Assembly (NCBI GenBank): GCA_900472675.1 | Contig: UCJA01000006.1 | Span: 248,001 to 312,000, forward strand | Direction of reading: 5' to 3' | DNA length: 64,000 nucleotides | From: Hyphomicrobiales bacterium | GTDB lineage: Bacteria; Pseudomonadota; Alphaproteobacteria; Rhizobiales; Rhizobiaceae | Part shown: positions 28,685 to 36,492 of the stretch, piece after piece | Layout of the letters: each line of letters opens with the position of its first letter | Position numbering within the stretch: the stretch's first letter is position 1 | Program-made: the position numbers and the translations under genes | The notes under the pieces: model-generated | What the model was told of the DNA's origin: nothing | Databases searched by the model: none | What the model saw: the letters and a program-made list of their open reading frames with translations, nothing else

Positions 28685-28872
28685 TCAGGTATTTCCCTTC
28701 TTCCGCGGAGATTGCCCTTGCTCGTCGACTGCCTTCAACCGCTCGAACTCCTCCACCGACATCACTACAACGACGGGCCGACCGTGCTTGGCGACCCGAC
28801 CGGCTGGGCGCGGGCGAGGTCGATCACCCGACCGTAGGCGTACTTAGCGTCTTTTCCGCTCAGGGTCTGCAT
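28685..28872 (-). pseudogene. Phd/YefM-type antitoxin, frameshifted
   Basis: Frame one gives MQTLSGKDAKYAYGRVIDLA and RAQPV; the next frame gives VAKHGRPVVVVMSVEEFERL then KAVDEQGQSPRKKGNT and stop. Together they form a standard Phd/YefM antitoxin (GRLIDLARAEPVAVxKHGRPVVVV-type). One missing base near 28799, in the CCGGTCGGGTCGCC stretch, explains the break. It ends one base before the hsdM start and no toxin gene follows. Such antitoxin-like genes recur in front of hsdM in proteobacteria, where they may regulate the operon. A sequencing error is the main alternative. Confidence 0.7.
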
Positions 28873-29202
28873 GCGATTCCCCCGTCTATCCCGTGAGAGC
28901 TTGTGGCTAATTTGACCCAACGAAGCAATAGCGGCGGCTGAGTGCGATGTCCAAATGGCGTAAGCGATCAGAGAAGATTGCTCACTGGCCTGCTCAAGCT
29001 GGTGCGATGACGGCTTCCATGATCGGGCAGACGTGATGGCACCTCTGGCGCTCGTCGCGAGCTGCTCAACAATTTCGGCTTTGGCTGCGTGAGCACAGAA
29101 AGCATCTCGTCTCCGCGCGAGTAGATCCGTAGGTGCAGCTCGTTTCTGCTGGGGAGGTTTCTTGAAGATTAGGCCGCTGTGTCCTAGCAAGATCTCGATT
29201 GC
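28873..29202. other. no recognisable gene (330 bp)
   Basis: A minus-strand open frame runs through from 29190 into the antitoxin start, but its sequence has no recognisable motif and no ribosome site was seen. It probably contains the promoter of the phd-hsdMSR operon. Confidence 0.4.
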
Positions 29203-29754
29203 CTAACATTGAGCATGCTTGAGTATCCGGTAAACCTGCATTCGAGAGCATCCAACCGTCCGCGCGATGCAAGACGGCGAGAGGCCTTCTTTACTCATTT
29301 GAAGGATGGCGACGCGACTCAGTCGAGGTTTTCCACCCGTGTAAACGCCCGCCTTCTTTGCTCGCTCGATCCCCTCCTTTTGACGCTCCTTGATGAAGCG
29401 GCGTTCCATCTGTGCCACCATGCCAAGGACGGTTAGGATGAGGGATCCCATGTCCCCACGAGTCGACACGTGTGGGTCAAGCACCGTAACAAATGCGCCG
29501 CGCTGCTGGCACTCGTGGACGATGTTGAGTACGTCGCGCGTATCGCGGCCGAGGCGATCAAGCCTAGTAACTACGAGCTCATCACCAGCGCGTAGGAACG
29601 CGATTACCGTGGAAAGTTCTTGTCGGCCTTCGCGGCTGCTACCTGAGACCTTTTCCGATCGAATAATCTCACAGCCCTCGGCCTTCAACTTTGCATGCTG
29701 CAGGCTCAAGTCTTGATCAGTGGTACTAACGCGGGCGTAACCGATGCGAGCCAT
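29203..29754 (-). CDS. small serine recombinase (resolvase/invertase)
   Basis: 183 residues. Catalytic domain: IGYARVSTTDQDLSLQ (nucleophilic serine), ELVVTRLDRLGRDTRDVL with the conserved arginines, and MGSLILTVLGMVAQMERRFI, leading to the E-helix. C-terminal HTH: LSRVAILQMSKEGLSPSCIA and CSRMQVYRIL. Size and layout match Tn3-type resolvases and DNA invertases. It may resolve or invert DNA within the island or be left from a transposon; no transposase or clear terminal repeats lie next to it. Confidence 0.92.
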   Translation of the reverse strand: MARIGYARVSTTDQDLSLQHAKLKAEGCEIIRSEKVSGSSREGRQELSTVIAFLRAGDELVVTRLDRLGRDTRDVLNIVHECQQRGAFVTVLDPHVSTRGDMGSLILTVLGMVAQMERRFIKERQKEGIERAKKAGVYTGGKPRLSRVAILQMSKEGLSPSCIARTVGCSRMQVYRILKHAQC

Positions 29755-29816
29755 GTGTCACCTCAAGGTTTAGCCCCGAGGTTACCCGGTCGCAAATAGT
29801 CGTCGTCAACCCAGAT

Positions 29817-29865
29817 GTTACACCAGGCACTGTAACGCATGCCACGTCACCTGAGGGTATACCCT
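29817..29865. repeat. two palindromes upstream of serine recombinase
   Basis: GTTACA (29817-29822) and TGTAAC (29831-29836) form an inverted repeat; AGGGTATACCCT (29854-29865) is a perfect 12-bp palindrome with a central TA. They lie between the divergent recombinase and STAND genes and could be res-like recombinase sites or operators. Confidence 0.4.
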
Positions 29866-29945
29866 GCGGCGACATTGCATCGATTCAACGTAAGTTTTGC
29901 TTGATGTTTTTTTACAAAGCAGGATTGTAGTCCCGGGAGCCAAAC

Positions 29946-32573
29946 ATGCTGCAAGATAATATCCTTGGACGACGCCGTACACTGACAGCTTTCATCGCCG
30001 AAGGCGCAATGGACGAGCGGGTGCTGAATGAAATAATTCCTAACGGAATGCCGTTGGATGACGAAGACTACCTGTGGGATTACAAATTAGCCCTACCTAC
30101 CCTTCCGAGCAATCCTTCACCTGAGGCCAAAACTGAGTACGCCTATAAGATGGGCGAGATTGTCAAAGACGTCGTCTCATTCCACAACACATACGGCGGC
30201 TATCTGGTAGTGGGAATCACTGACGACGGGCTTGAAGTATGCGGCTTTGAAGAAGCATTCGATGTCAATGATCTTTGCAAGAAGGTTTTTGGCGCAACCC
30301 GCGCCACTATCGACCTGAAATACAGACAGCTGAAGATCGGACACGGGCGCAGCACAAAAGTAGGCCTTCTTTTTATACCGCGTCGAACCAACGCAAGCGA
30401 CCCCGTGCAGTTCCTCAAGGATGCTCCAAGTAACACCAATAACAAAAAAGGTTATTGCGCCAACGATATCTACATGCGGTCGCGTGAGGAATGTCGAAAG
30501 GCGAATACAGCTGCCGATTACGCTCTTCTATTTAACCGTGAAAAGTTCGGCGTTTCGTCGCTTAACTCAGACATTAAGTATGTTGAAAACAATTTACCGG
30601 CGAGAGACCCGCAGCTTCTAGATTTTGTCGGACGCGAAGAGCAATTAGATCAGCTTTGGGGCTGGTTCGTTGACCGCTATACAGCGGTAAAATTACTCTC
30701 TGGCTCGGGTGGGGTCGGAAAAACATCTCTCGCTTGGACTTTTTGCGACGCAGTCTCTAAAAATTCACCTGCTGGGCTCGACAAAGTCGTGTGGCTAACT
30801 GCGAAGAAGCGAACTTATGCTGCCCTCGTCGGCGATTATGTGGATATCGCCCACACGAGTTTCACCGACTTAATGAGTTTACTGAAAGCGTTGCTTGGAG
30901 AACTCGGTGTTCCCGAACAGGAAATTCCTGAGGACCCATCACGGGAGGAGTTGATCGAAGATTGCATCGCCGCAGTGAAGAGCTGGCCATGTTTGCTTGT
31001 GGTTGATGATATCGATTCACTGCCGAGCGAGGAGCAATATGACGTTTTTCGAACTGTTGCGACCATTTTTGACCGCGTCATCGCAAGTGGAGCAACACGG
31101 GCTCGGGCTTTATTGACGGCCCGCTTGAATCTAGGCGCGGCCCCGGGCCAACTGATTCAGATCAGCGGGCTGCCGCTCGATGACTTCAGAGAGTATGTCG
31201 AAAGCGTTGCGAACGTTATAAACGCACCGTTGATTCCTGGACCCGCACGTAAATCGGAAATCCAACGTCTTCACGTCGCGAGTAATGGTTCACCCCTCTT
31301 CGCGGCCTCTATCTTGCGACTAATGGCTCTTGGTGATCCTCTTTCAACCGCGATCGCACAGTTCAAGGGAGCCGAAGGCGAAGAGGTACGGCGGTTTGCG
31401 TTTGAACGAGAAATTAGTGCGCTGCCAGACAGTCAACTGCGGGTTTTATTTGCAGCAATTCACTTAGAAGAATGCACCATCTCCCAAATTCTGGAAGCAG
31501 TTCACAGCAATCGGACTAGCGTGAGGGATGATATCGGCGGGCTGCGGAATTATCATCTGATGGCTGTTAATGCACCTGATGGGTTCTTGCGCGATGACCC
31601 CATCATTTCTGTGCCGTCCGAAATCAGAGCTATGGCAGACATTATCCGAAAGAAAATAGCTGATCCGCGGCGGATTGAAACTAACTGCGCTAAGCTGAAC
31701 CGTGCATCTGCCTCGACAGACATGGAAGCCGCAAAATTATTTAATCGGGTGTTAAGGTATTGGTCTGAAGAAGATTATTCGCTTGCAGTCGAAGCGGCGG
31801 AGTATGCAGCGAAACGAATTCCTCGGAATCCGGACGTGTGGTGCTTACTGGGGCGAGCTTACCTTAACGGCCCAAATATTGATGCAAAGAAAGCTGATGC
31901 GGCGCTGCGGAAGGCAACAGAGCTTGGGTCTACACGACCCGAACTCGAACCGTTGCGAATCAAAGCAAAAGAGATATTGCAGGATTGGCTTGGTATAATC
32001 CACTTGTTCGAAAAGCGGGATCGGCTTGACGCGAGCGACACGCTTCTACTCGCCCGAGCGAACCAGATTTTGGGTGACAATCAAGCAAGTGCTGGAAGCT
32101 GGACAAACGCTGCACCGTTCTATCTCAGGGGCGCCACAGTAATTCGAGACACCTTCGTTAATCAACGAGCGCATGGCTCTGTAGAAGCTTTGAAAAGCCT
32201 GAAGGCTGACCTTTGTTTTGCGTATTTTAATGCTGTCGTAAATTCAACCCCATTAGATGATGATAGGATAGAAGTTTGGGACGCCTCAGAGCTAATTAGA
32301 CGCTACGAGGTCCACCACAGAGAAACAATTGCGCGAGCAATTGCCGCAGCGGTAGCATGGACCAACGCCGTCCTCCGGCGGAGGAAAATGGATCCGCAAA
32401 CGTCAGCTAGGTTAGATCGCCTTGTGGTCGCGATGTCCAACTTAGCCATTAGCTACACTAAAGGCGGAGAAAGCTGGCGCCCAGTTGTTGCCCGAGCTGA
32501 ACATGCGACTGACCAGTTAAAAACGGCGGCCTATGAATATAAAAGAAAGGCCAATCTTCTGAGTAGGACGTAA
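29946..32573 (+). CDS. AlbA_2 (Schlafen-type)-STAND NTPase with repeat C-terminus
   Basis: 875 residues. Residues about 40-145 match the Schlafen AlbA_2 domain: WDYKLALP, a helix ending in VSFHNTYGGYLVVGITDDG, and VCGFEEAFD. A STAND/NB-ARC ATPase follows: FVGREEQLDQL (about 228-238), Walker A SGSGGVGKT (252-260), Walker B CLLVVDDID (about 349-357), and a winged-helix-like part near 480-540. From about 600 there are TPR-like helices (DYSLAVEAAEYAAKRIPRNP, DVWCLLGRAYLNGP). The layout of effector-like N-terminus, switch ATPase and sensor-like repeats matches antiphage STAND proteins (Avs-like). It stands alone, divergent from the recombinase. The defence role is inferred. Confidence 0.8.
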   Translation: MLQDNILGRRRTLTAFIAEGAMDERVLNEIIPNGMPLDDEDYLWDYKLALPTLPSNPSPEAKTEYAYKMGEIVKDVVSFHNTYGGYLVVGITDDGLEVCGFEEAFDVNDLCKKVFGATRATIDLKYRQLKIGHGRSTKVGLLFIPRRTNASDPVQFLKDAPSNTNNKKGYCANDIYMRSREECRKANTAADYALLFNREKFGVSSLNSDIKYVENNLPARDPQLLDFVGREEQLDQLWGWFVDRYTAVKLLSGSGGVGKTSLAWTFCDAVSKNSPAGLDKVVWLTAKKRTYAALVGDYVDIAHTSFTDLMSLLKALLGELGVPEQEIPEDPSREELIEDCIAAVKSWPCLLVVDDIDSLPSEEQYDVFRTVATIFDRVIASGATRARALLTARLNLGAAPGQLIQISGLPLDDFREYVESVANVINAPLIPGPARKSEIQRLHVASNGSPLFAASILRLMALGDPLSTAIAQFKGAEGEEVRRFAFEREISALPDSQLRVLFAAIHLEECTISQILEAVHSNRTSVRDDIGGLRNYHLMAVNAPDGFLRDDPIISVPSEIRAMADIIRKKIADPRRIETNCAKLNRASASTDMEAAKLFNRVLRYWSEEDYSLAVEAAEYAAKRIPRNPDVWCLLGRAYLNGPNIDAKKADAALRKATELGSTRPELEPLRIKAKEILQDWLGIIHLFEKRDRLDASDTLLLARANQILGDNQASAGSWTNAAPFYLRGATVIRDTFVNQRAHGSVEALKSLKADLCFAYFNAVVNSTPLDDDRIEVWDASELIRRYEVHHRETIARAIAAAVAWTNAVLRRRKMDPQTSARLDRLVVAMSNLAISYTKGGESWRPVVARAEHATDQLKTAAYEYKRKANLLSRT

Positions 32574-32607
32574 TCTAAATGTTGTGTGCTTTGTTAGCGC
32601 CCCATGC

Positions 32608-33885
32608 TCAGGATCTGTTGCACGACACCGTGCTGAAGTTCACCGCCTGCTTCGAGGGCGTAAGGTCGAAAAACGCTATGCGGCCGTTGCTGACAGCATC
32701 GAATACAACATGCCGCTTAGGCACCGCTGCTTGCGCCGTAGCGCCGCTGTACTGCTTCATAAACCCCTCAAGCTGCGCCTGATGTTGGGCAGTGAGGCCG
32801 CGACCCGCACCAGTTGCCGCCACAAGGCTGACGGCCGTATAGAAGCTGCTGAACGGCATGGTGACAGCGCCATCAGGAAACTTGTCTTTCGACTGGATGA
32901 ATTCGGCACCCTCTACGAGGCGGTCACCGACGAAGAACTGCTTGTTTTCGAGGTCGAAGGTGATCGCCGCGCGCGTGACCTCACGCGAGAGAACATAGTC
33001 TCGGTCGCTCATCATAGCGCGTGGCACCTCGATGCCGTCTACCTCAGCCATTCGAAAGGCGCAAAGATAGCGCGCCGCGCTCGAGTTGCCGAGGGCATCG
33101 AGTGACCCTTCAACGGAGTCATACTTGGACGCAGTGCTCATGCTGGATCGCCCACTTCTACAGGCGTTAAACTCGGCAAGCGGCTTGCTCAACCCCTCTA
33201 AGCTGACGAGGACGCGCTCACCAGCAGCACTCGTAACTGCCAGCTCCTTACCTTTGGCAATCTCATCGAGAAGCCTTGGCGGGGCCTGATCGGTCATGAC
33301 CCACTTGGTATCCACCAGCGCCCCATCTGCAACGACCGCTGCGCCGTCATCAACACGCCACGTGGCTCGCAGGGACTGCCTGATCAGACCCGATACGAAG
33401 CCCCTGTAGGACGTGCTCCGAAGCCCCATAAAGCCGACGGTAATTTCGCCCGCGTTTGTCTCCAAGCTGCATGTGGCTTCGCCACCTTGCTGACGCAAAG
33501 TAAAAGCCCAGCCGGTCGCCGATGCCGCTAAGTTCGGACTGCCTTCTTCCCCTTCAGTGTTGTCGCAATAGCCGTCGTCGTTGACGCCGCTACAGTCTGC
33601 GAGCATTTCAGCAAGCTCGGGGTTGAAGTTGGGGTCACGTGCATTGTTTGTGCCGAGCGGGCCGTAGAAGAATTCGCCGCGTTTGGTCACCCCTGCCTTT
33701 CGACAGGCCGACGAATCCCACGACATGTCATTGTAGCATCCGAGAAGTTTTGAGCGTTGGGTGTCAGTCAGATTGGCGCCAGCCTGAGCAAACGTAGGCG
33801 TATAGGTCACGGCCGCCCACAGGGTGCCGACTAACCCAATAGCAAGACCGCAGACAATTCGCCGAAAATCGGAACGGTAAATCAT
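32608..33885 (-). CDS. exported protein of unknown function (425 aa)
   Basis: Signal peptide IVCGLAIGLVGTLWAAVTYT with probable cleavage near TFA-QA. The mature protein begins LTDTQRSKLLGCYNDMSWDS and contains several cysteines (LGCYND, SACRKAG, ADCSGVNDDGYCDNTEG), suggesting disulfides in the periplasm. No known domain was recognised. It is the third gene of an operon with two membrane proteins, coupled by ATGA. Ends 35 bp from the convergent STAND gene. Confidence 0.75.
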   Translation of the reverse strand: MIYRSDFRRIVCGLAIGLVGTLWAAVTYTPTFAQAGANLTDTQRSKLLGCYNDMSWDSSACRKAGVTKRGEFFYGPLGTNNARDPNFNPELAEMLADCSGVNDDGYCDNTEGEEGSPNLAASATGWAFTLRQQGGEATCSLETNAGEITVGFMGLRSTSYRGFVSGLIRQSLRATWRVDDGAAVVADGALVDTKWVMTDQAPPRLLDEIAKGKELAVTSAAGERVLVSLEGLSKPLAEFNACRSGRSSMSTASKYDSVEGSLDALGNSSAARYLCAFRMAEVDGIEVPRAMMSDRDYVLSREVTRAAITFDLENKQFFVGDRLVEGAEFIQSKDKFPDGAVTMPFSSFYTAVSLVAATGAGRGLTAQHQAQLEGFMKQYSGATAQAAVPKRHVVFDAVSNGRIAFFDLTPSKQAVNFSTVSCNRS

Positions 33886-34265
33886 TGCTGCACCTCATTG
33901 GTCGAACCTGCCTTATCATTGACCAGCGCGCCAGCCTTCCGCTTCTTCCGATCACTGCCCCAAGCAAACAGAGCCATAGCGGCAAGCACGAGTGACAAGA
34001 CCGCCCAGACACGAAGATCGGGGATCTGGTCGGCGCCTGAGACCGCCACAAATGCAGCGACAATGAAGACGATGGCGCCGACCATTGGCAAGCCGAACGC
34101 GAAGGCGCCACCTACGAATAGGAAGAAGCCGGCAATTGCTCCCACACCGCCCGCCTCAGCCATCGCTTGATTACCAGTCAGGCTTGAGCCGGCGCCAATG
34201 GTGCAAGACTGTAGTAGGACGAGCAGTCCCAACATGATGGCGATGATGCCGGTTGCTATCTTCAT
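33882..34265 (-). CDS. small membrane (lipo)protein
   Basis: 127 residues. The N-terminus IATGIIAIMLGLLVLLQSC could be a lipoprotein signal (LQSC) or a membrane helix. Two or three further hydrophobic helices follow (VGAIAGFFLFVGGAFAFGLP, VGAIVFIVAAFVAVSGA, WAVLSLVLAAMALFAWG) and a basic tail SDRKKRKAG. Overlaps both neighbours by ATGA, so the three genes are coupled. Function unknown. Confidence 0.7.
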   Translation of the reverse strand: MKIATGIIAIMLGLLVLLQSCTIGAGSSLTGNQAMAEAGGVGAIAGFFLFVGGAFAFGLPMVGAIVFIVAAFVAVSGADQIPDLRVWAVLSLVLAAMALFAWGSDRKKRKAGALVNDKAGSTNEVQQ

Positions 34266-34780
34266 CGTGCGGCCTCCTGCATCAGGTCAGCCTTGAGGCG
34301 GTGAAATTCGAGGTCATCAATAGCGCCTGAGGCGCGCAGCCCAGCAAGCTTTTCCAATTGCTCGACCTTCGATGCGCTCGATGCTGCGCCTCGCGCTGTA
34401 GGGCTTGCTGTGGCCTGCTGTGGGGCTGCCTTGCCAGCCGCCGGGCCGAACCTGTTGCCGCCGGGTGTCGAGGCGAGGCAGCCGAACACGACATAGCAAC
34501 CCAAATTTAGTAGCGGCACCACCAGCAGCAGCACGAGCCAGCCCGACTTGTCGGCGTCGTGCAGCCGGCGAACGGTGACCGCGAGGCTGGGTATCAGATG
34601 GGCAATGTAAACAAGTGCGGTGAAGCCTGCCGGCTTCGAAGAGCCAAGCACGACGGCGTCCAGCACGACGGCAATGATGCCGAGCACGACGACGACAAGT
34701 GAGAAGAACCAATATTCGGATTTGGTTGATCTACCCCGGAAGTGGAAGTAGCGGCGCATTCCATCAAGATAGGCGTTCAA
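34262..34780 (-). CDS. DUF805 membrane protein with SHOCT-like tail
   Basis: 172 residues, start TTG with GGGGAG eight bases upstream; ATG 34759 is the alternative but would remove the conserved N-terminus. DUF805 signatures: YFHFRGRSTKSEYWFFSLVV, IPSLAVTVRRLHDADKSGW and GCYVVFGCLASTPGGNRFGP. The C-terminus KVEQLEKLAGLRASGAIDDL and EFHRLKADLM is a SHOCT-type short helical domain. First gene of the three-gene envelope operon. DUF805 proteins are inner-membrane proteins of unknown function. Confidence 0.85.
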   Translation of the reverse strand: MNAYLDGMRRYFHFRGRSTKSEYWFFSLVVVVLGIIAVVLDAVVLGSSKPAGFTALVYIAHLIPSLAVTVRRLHDADKSGWLVLLLVVPLLNLGCYVVFGCLASTPGGNRFGPAAGKAAPQQATASPTARGAASSASKVEQLEKLAGLRASGAIDDLEFHRLKADLMQEAAR

Positions 34781-34843
34781 GCGATTGCTCCCCGCAACGA
34801 GGGGCTGCGATAGCTAACGCGGCGCCCCTGACATAAATATGTT

Positions 34844-34853
34844 GGATATATCC
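34844..34853. promoter_or_regulatory. GGATATATCC palindrome, possible operator
   Basis: A perfect 10-bp palindrome (extended as TTGGATATATCCGA) lies between the divergent DUF805 operon and the XRE regulator gene, 38 bp before the latter's ATG. A natural candidate for autoregulation by that protein. Confidence 0.35.
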
Positions 34854-34891
34854 GATGGATAAATGCCCGGCAAGGTGGTGCCCATTGCGCC

Positions 34892-35152
34892 ATGAACTTG
34901 AAAGCACGCCTTGCTTGGAATCTCCGGGCGATCAGGACGGAGAAAGGCATCACGCAAGAGAACCTTGCAGTGGACGCCCAAGTCGACCGTTCCACGATCA
35001 GTGAGATCGAGCGGGAGAGGTTTAACGCTTCTATTGACCTGATCGACCGCATCGCCACTGCACTGGCGGTTGATCCCCTCGACCTGCTTGGCGTCGCACC
35101 GACCGAAGGTGAGCGTTTGAAAGGTCTTAAGGCAGGTCGCAAACCGGACTGA
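34892..35152 (+). CDS. XRE-family transcriptional regulator
   Basis: 86 residues, essentially one Cro/CI-type HTH: LAWNLRAIRTEKGITQENLA, VDRSTISEIERERFNASID and LDLLGVAPTEGERLK. Divergent from the DUF805 operon across 111 bp that holds a palindrome. Probably represses that operon or itself. Confidence 0.85.
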   Translation: MNLKARLAWNLRAIRTEKGITQENLAVDAQVDRSTISEIERERFNASIDLIDRIATALAVDPLDLLGVAPTEGERLKGLKAGRKPD

Positions 35153-35180
35153 ACACGTGGCGGCAGGCTGTCGGTGAAAT

Positions 35181-35207
35181 GAAAAAGGCTGCGAGAGTGT
35201 CGCAGCC
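35181..35207 (-). terminator. rho-independent terminator of DUF3768 operon
   Basis: GGCTGCGA, 5-nt loop, TCGCAGCC (35187-35207), followed on the minus strand by TTTTTC. It lies 37 bp after the DUF3768 gene stop. The stem is perfect. Confidence 0.75.
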
Positions 35208-35243
35208 ATCGTTGGGTTGGGTCGTGTTTCGCGGGAGACATGA

Positions 35244-35636
35244 TCAATACTCATCCTCGCGCATGATGGTCAGGACCCGGCGGGTCACTGTTTCGTCCGC
35301 TGGATCTGGCCATCCATGGGAAAACCCGGCGTCGTAATAGTCGATCTTCCAGAAGTAGCCGACAGCGTTGATGATGACGCGACCGAAGTCGTGTTCCCCG
35401 TAGGGGTCGTTGCCCGCATCAAAATTATCGAAGGTCTGCACCCGCCGCAGCAACTCCCGCCGGCTGGCTACGTCAAGCGCTTGCACACCCGCCGTCATCA
35501 TCGTGTGCCCGCCGCTGTAGGTGCGGCGCAGTCGGTCGTTGAGGTCACGAACACGACGCGCGCCGGCGCCTGATTCATCGGTCGCCAGCAGGGCCGCCTG
35601 AGGCCCGCCGGCGGGTTGACTGGCACCCGGCGCCAT
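35244..35636 (-). CDS. DUF3768 domain protein
   Basis: 130 residues ending in the DUF3768 region: RVRDLNDRLRRTY, ALDVASRRELLRRVQTFDNF, DAGNDPYGEHDFG, FWKIDYYDAG and DETVTRRVLTIMREDEY. The family is frequent on rhizobial plasmids and islands and has no known role. The ATG shares a base with the stop of the upstream gene (TGATG). Confidence 0.82.
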   Translation of the reverse strand: MAPGASQPAGGPQAALLATDESGAGARRVRDLNDRLRRTYSGGHTMMTAGVQALDVASRRELLRRVQTFDNFDAGNDPYGEHDFGRVIINAVGYFWKIDYYDAGFSHGWPDPADETVTRRVLTIMREDEY

Positions 35637-36352
35637 CACTCCGGCGCCTCGGTTGTGAACTGGGGGTGCAGCAACGCCAGCTGCGTGGCCAGCCGAATAA
35701 ACTGGTCGAGCTCTGGCCAGTCCGTCCAGCGAAGGAGGTAGTGGCCAGCGTCTTGGACGGCCACCACTGTCGCCGGCCACCACCCATCGTCATGACCCTC
35801 AGAAGCCAGTACGATGTCGCCGGCGGCTATCTTTGACCAATGCTCAGGGTAGTGACGCGGCGCCGTCTCTCCCTTGCTTGCCTTCGCGTAGTCGGCGCTG
35901 GCGGCGGCTTCAACACGTTTGCCGGCGGCGGCCAAGTACTCGTCATCAAGGTGCGCCGCCAGCGCGTCATAGGTTGAACGCTTGACGAAGGGTACAAACG
36001 CTTTTCCACTCTCGAACAGCTTGCCTTGCGGCAGGCCGGCGGCGACTGCAGCGAGTTCCTCGCAGGCGACTTCGATGATAGCCATACCCATCAGACTAGC
36101 GGCCCTAGCGGCGGCCTCCGTCTGATCAGCGGCGAACCATGAGGCGTGTGGCTTTCCCCTGTCATCTAAGCCCACCATGATGAAGGCGGGCGACGGCTTC
36201 TGCACAGCGTCGATAGGCTGAGCACCCTGTACCGCCCTTTCATTCAAATTTCTGTCGGCGGGGGCGGCGAGCAGTGGTGGCTGGCCCAAAATCGATAGGC
36301 GAGGCAAGGAAACCTGCGGGTTCGTCGGTGATGGATAGGAGGCAGTTTGCAT
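35636..36352 (-). CDS. uncharacterised protein upstream of DUF3768
   Basis: 238 residues. The middle is alanine-rich helix (DQTEAAARAASLMGMAIIEV, CEELAAVAAGLPQGKLFESG). The C-terminal part (KIAAGDIVLASEGHDDGWWP, TVVAVQDAGHYLLRWTDWP) resembles a small Tudor/SH3-like barrel, which is only a pattern impression. First gene of a two-gene operon with DUF3768, beginning just downstream of the Rep operon terminator. Confidence 0.6.
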   Translation of the reverse strand: MQTASYPSPTNPQVSLPRLSILGQPPLLAAPADRNLNERAVQGAQPIDAVQKPSPAFIMVGLDDRGKPHASWFAADQTEAAARAASLMGMAIIEVACEELAAVAAGLPQGKLFESGKAFVPFVKRSTYDALAAHLDDEYLAAAGKRVEAAASADYAKASKGETAPRHYPEHWSKIAAGDIVLASEGHDDGWWPATVVAVQDAGHYLLRWTDWPELDQFIRLATQLALLHPQFTTEAPE

Positions 36353-36364
36353 GGTGGCTTTCCC

Positions 36365-36391
36365 AAAAAAAAGAGCGCCACGAAGGCGCCC
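36365..36391 (-). terminator. rho-independent terminator of Rep-like operon
   Basis: On the minus strand GGGCGCC, loop TTCGT, GGCGCTC, then eight T residues. It is 100 bp after the DUF927-type gene and overlaps the leader of the next operon. Confidence 0.75.
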
Positions 36392-36492
36392 TAGCAGGTT
36401 GATCGAACAGTCGAAGCCGCTATCGCGGTCATCAGTACGGCATCGAAAGCACGATCATCATACAATTTTATTATTAGAAATCAATATCTTGT

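Noticed and set aside
26824-28896. 690-codon plus-strand frame opposite hsdM
   Set aside because: Antisense shadow; the hsdM frame carries SAM and NPPF motifs.
28873-29190. Open frame fused in front of the antitoxin
   Set aside because: Protein sequence shows no family pattern and the antitoxin has its own ATG; treated as non-coding.
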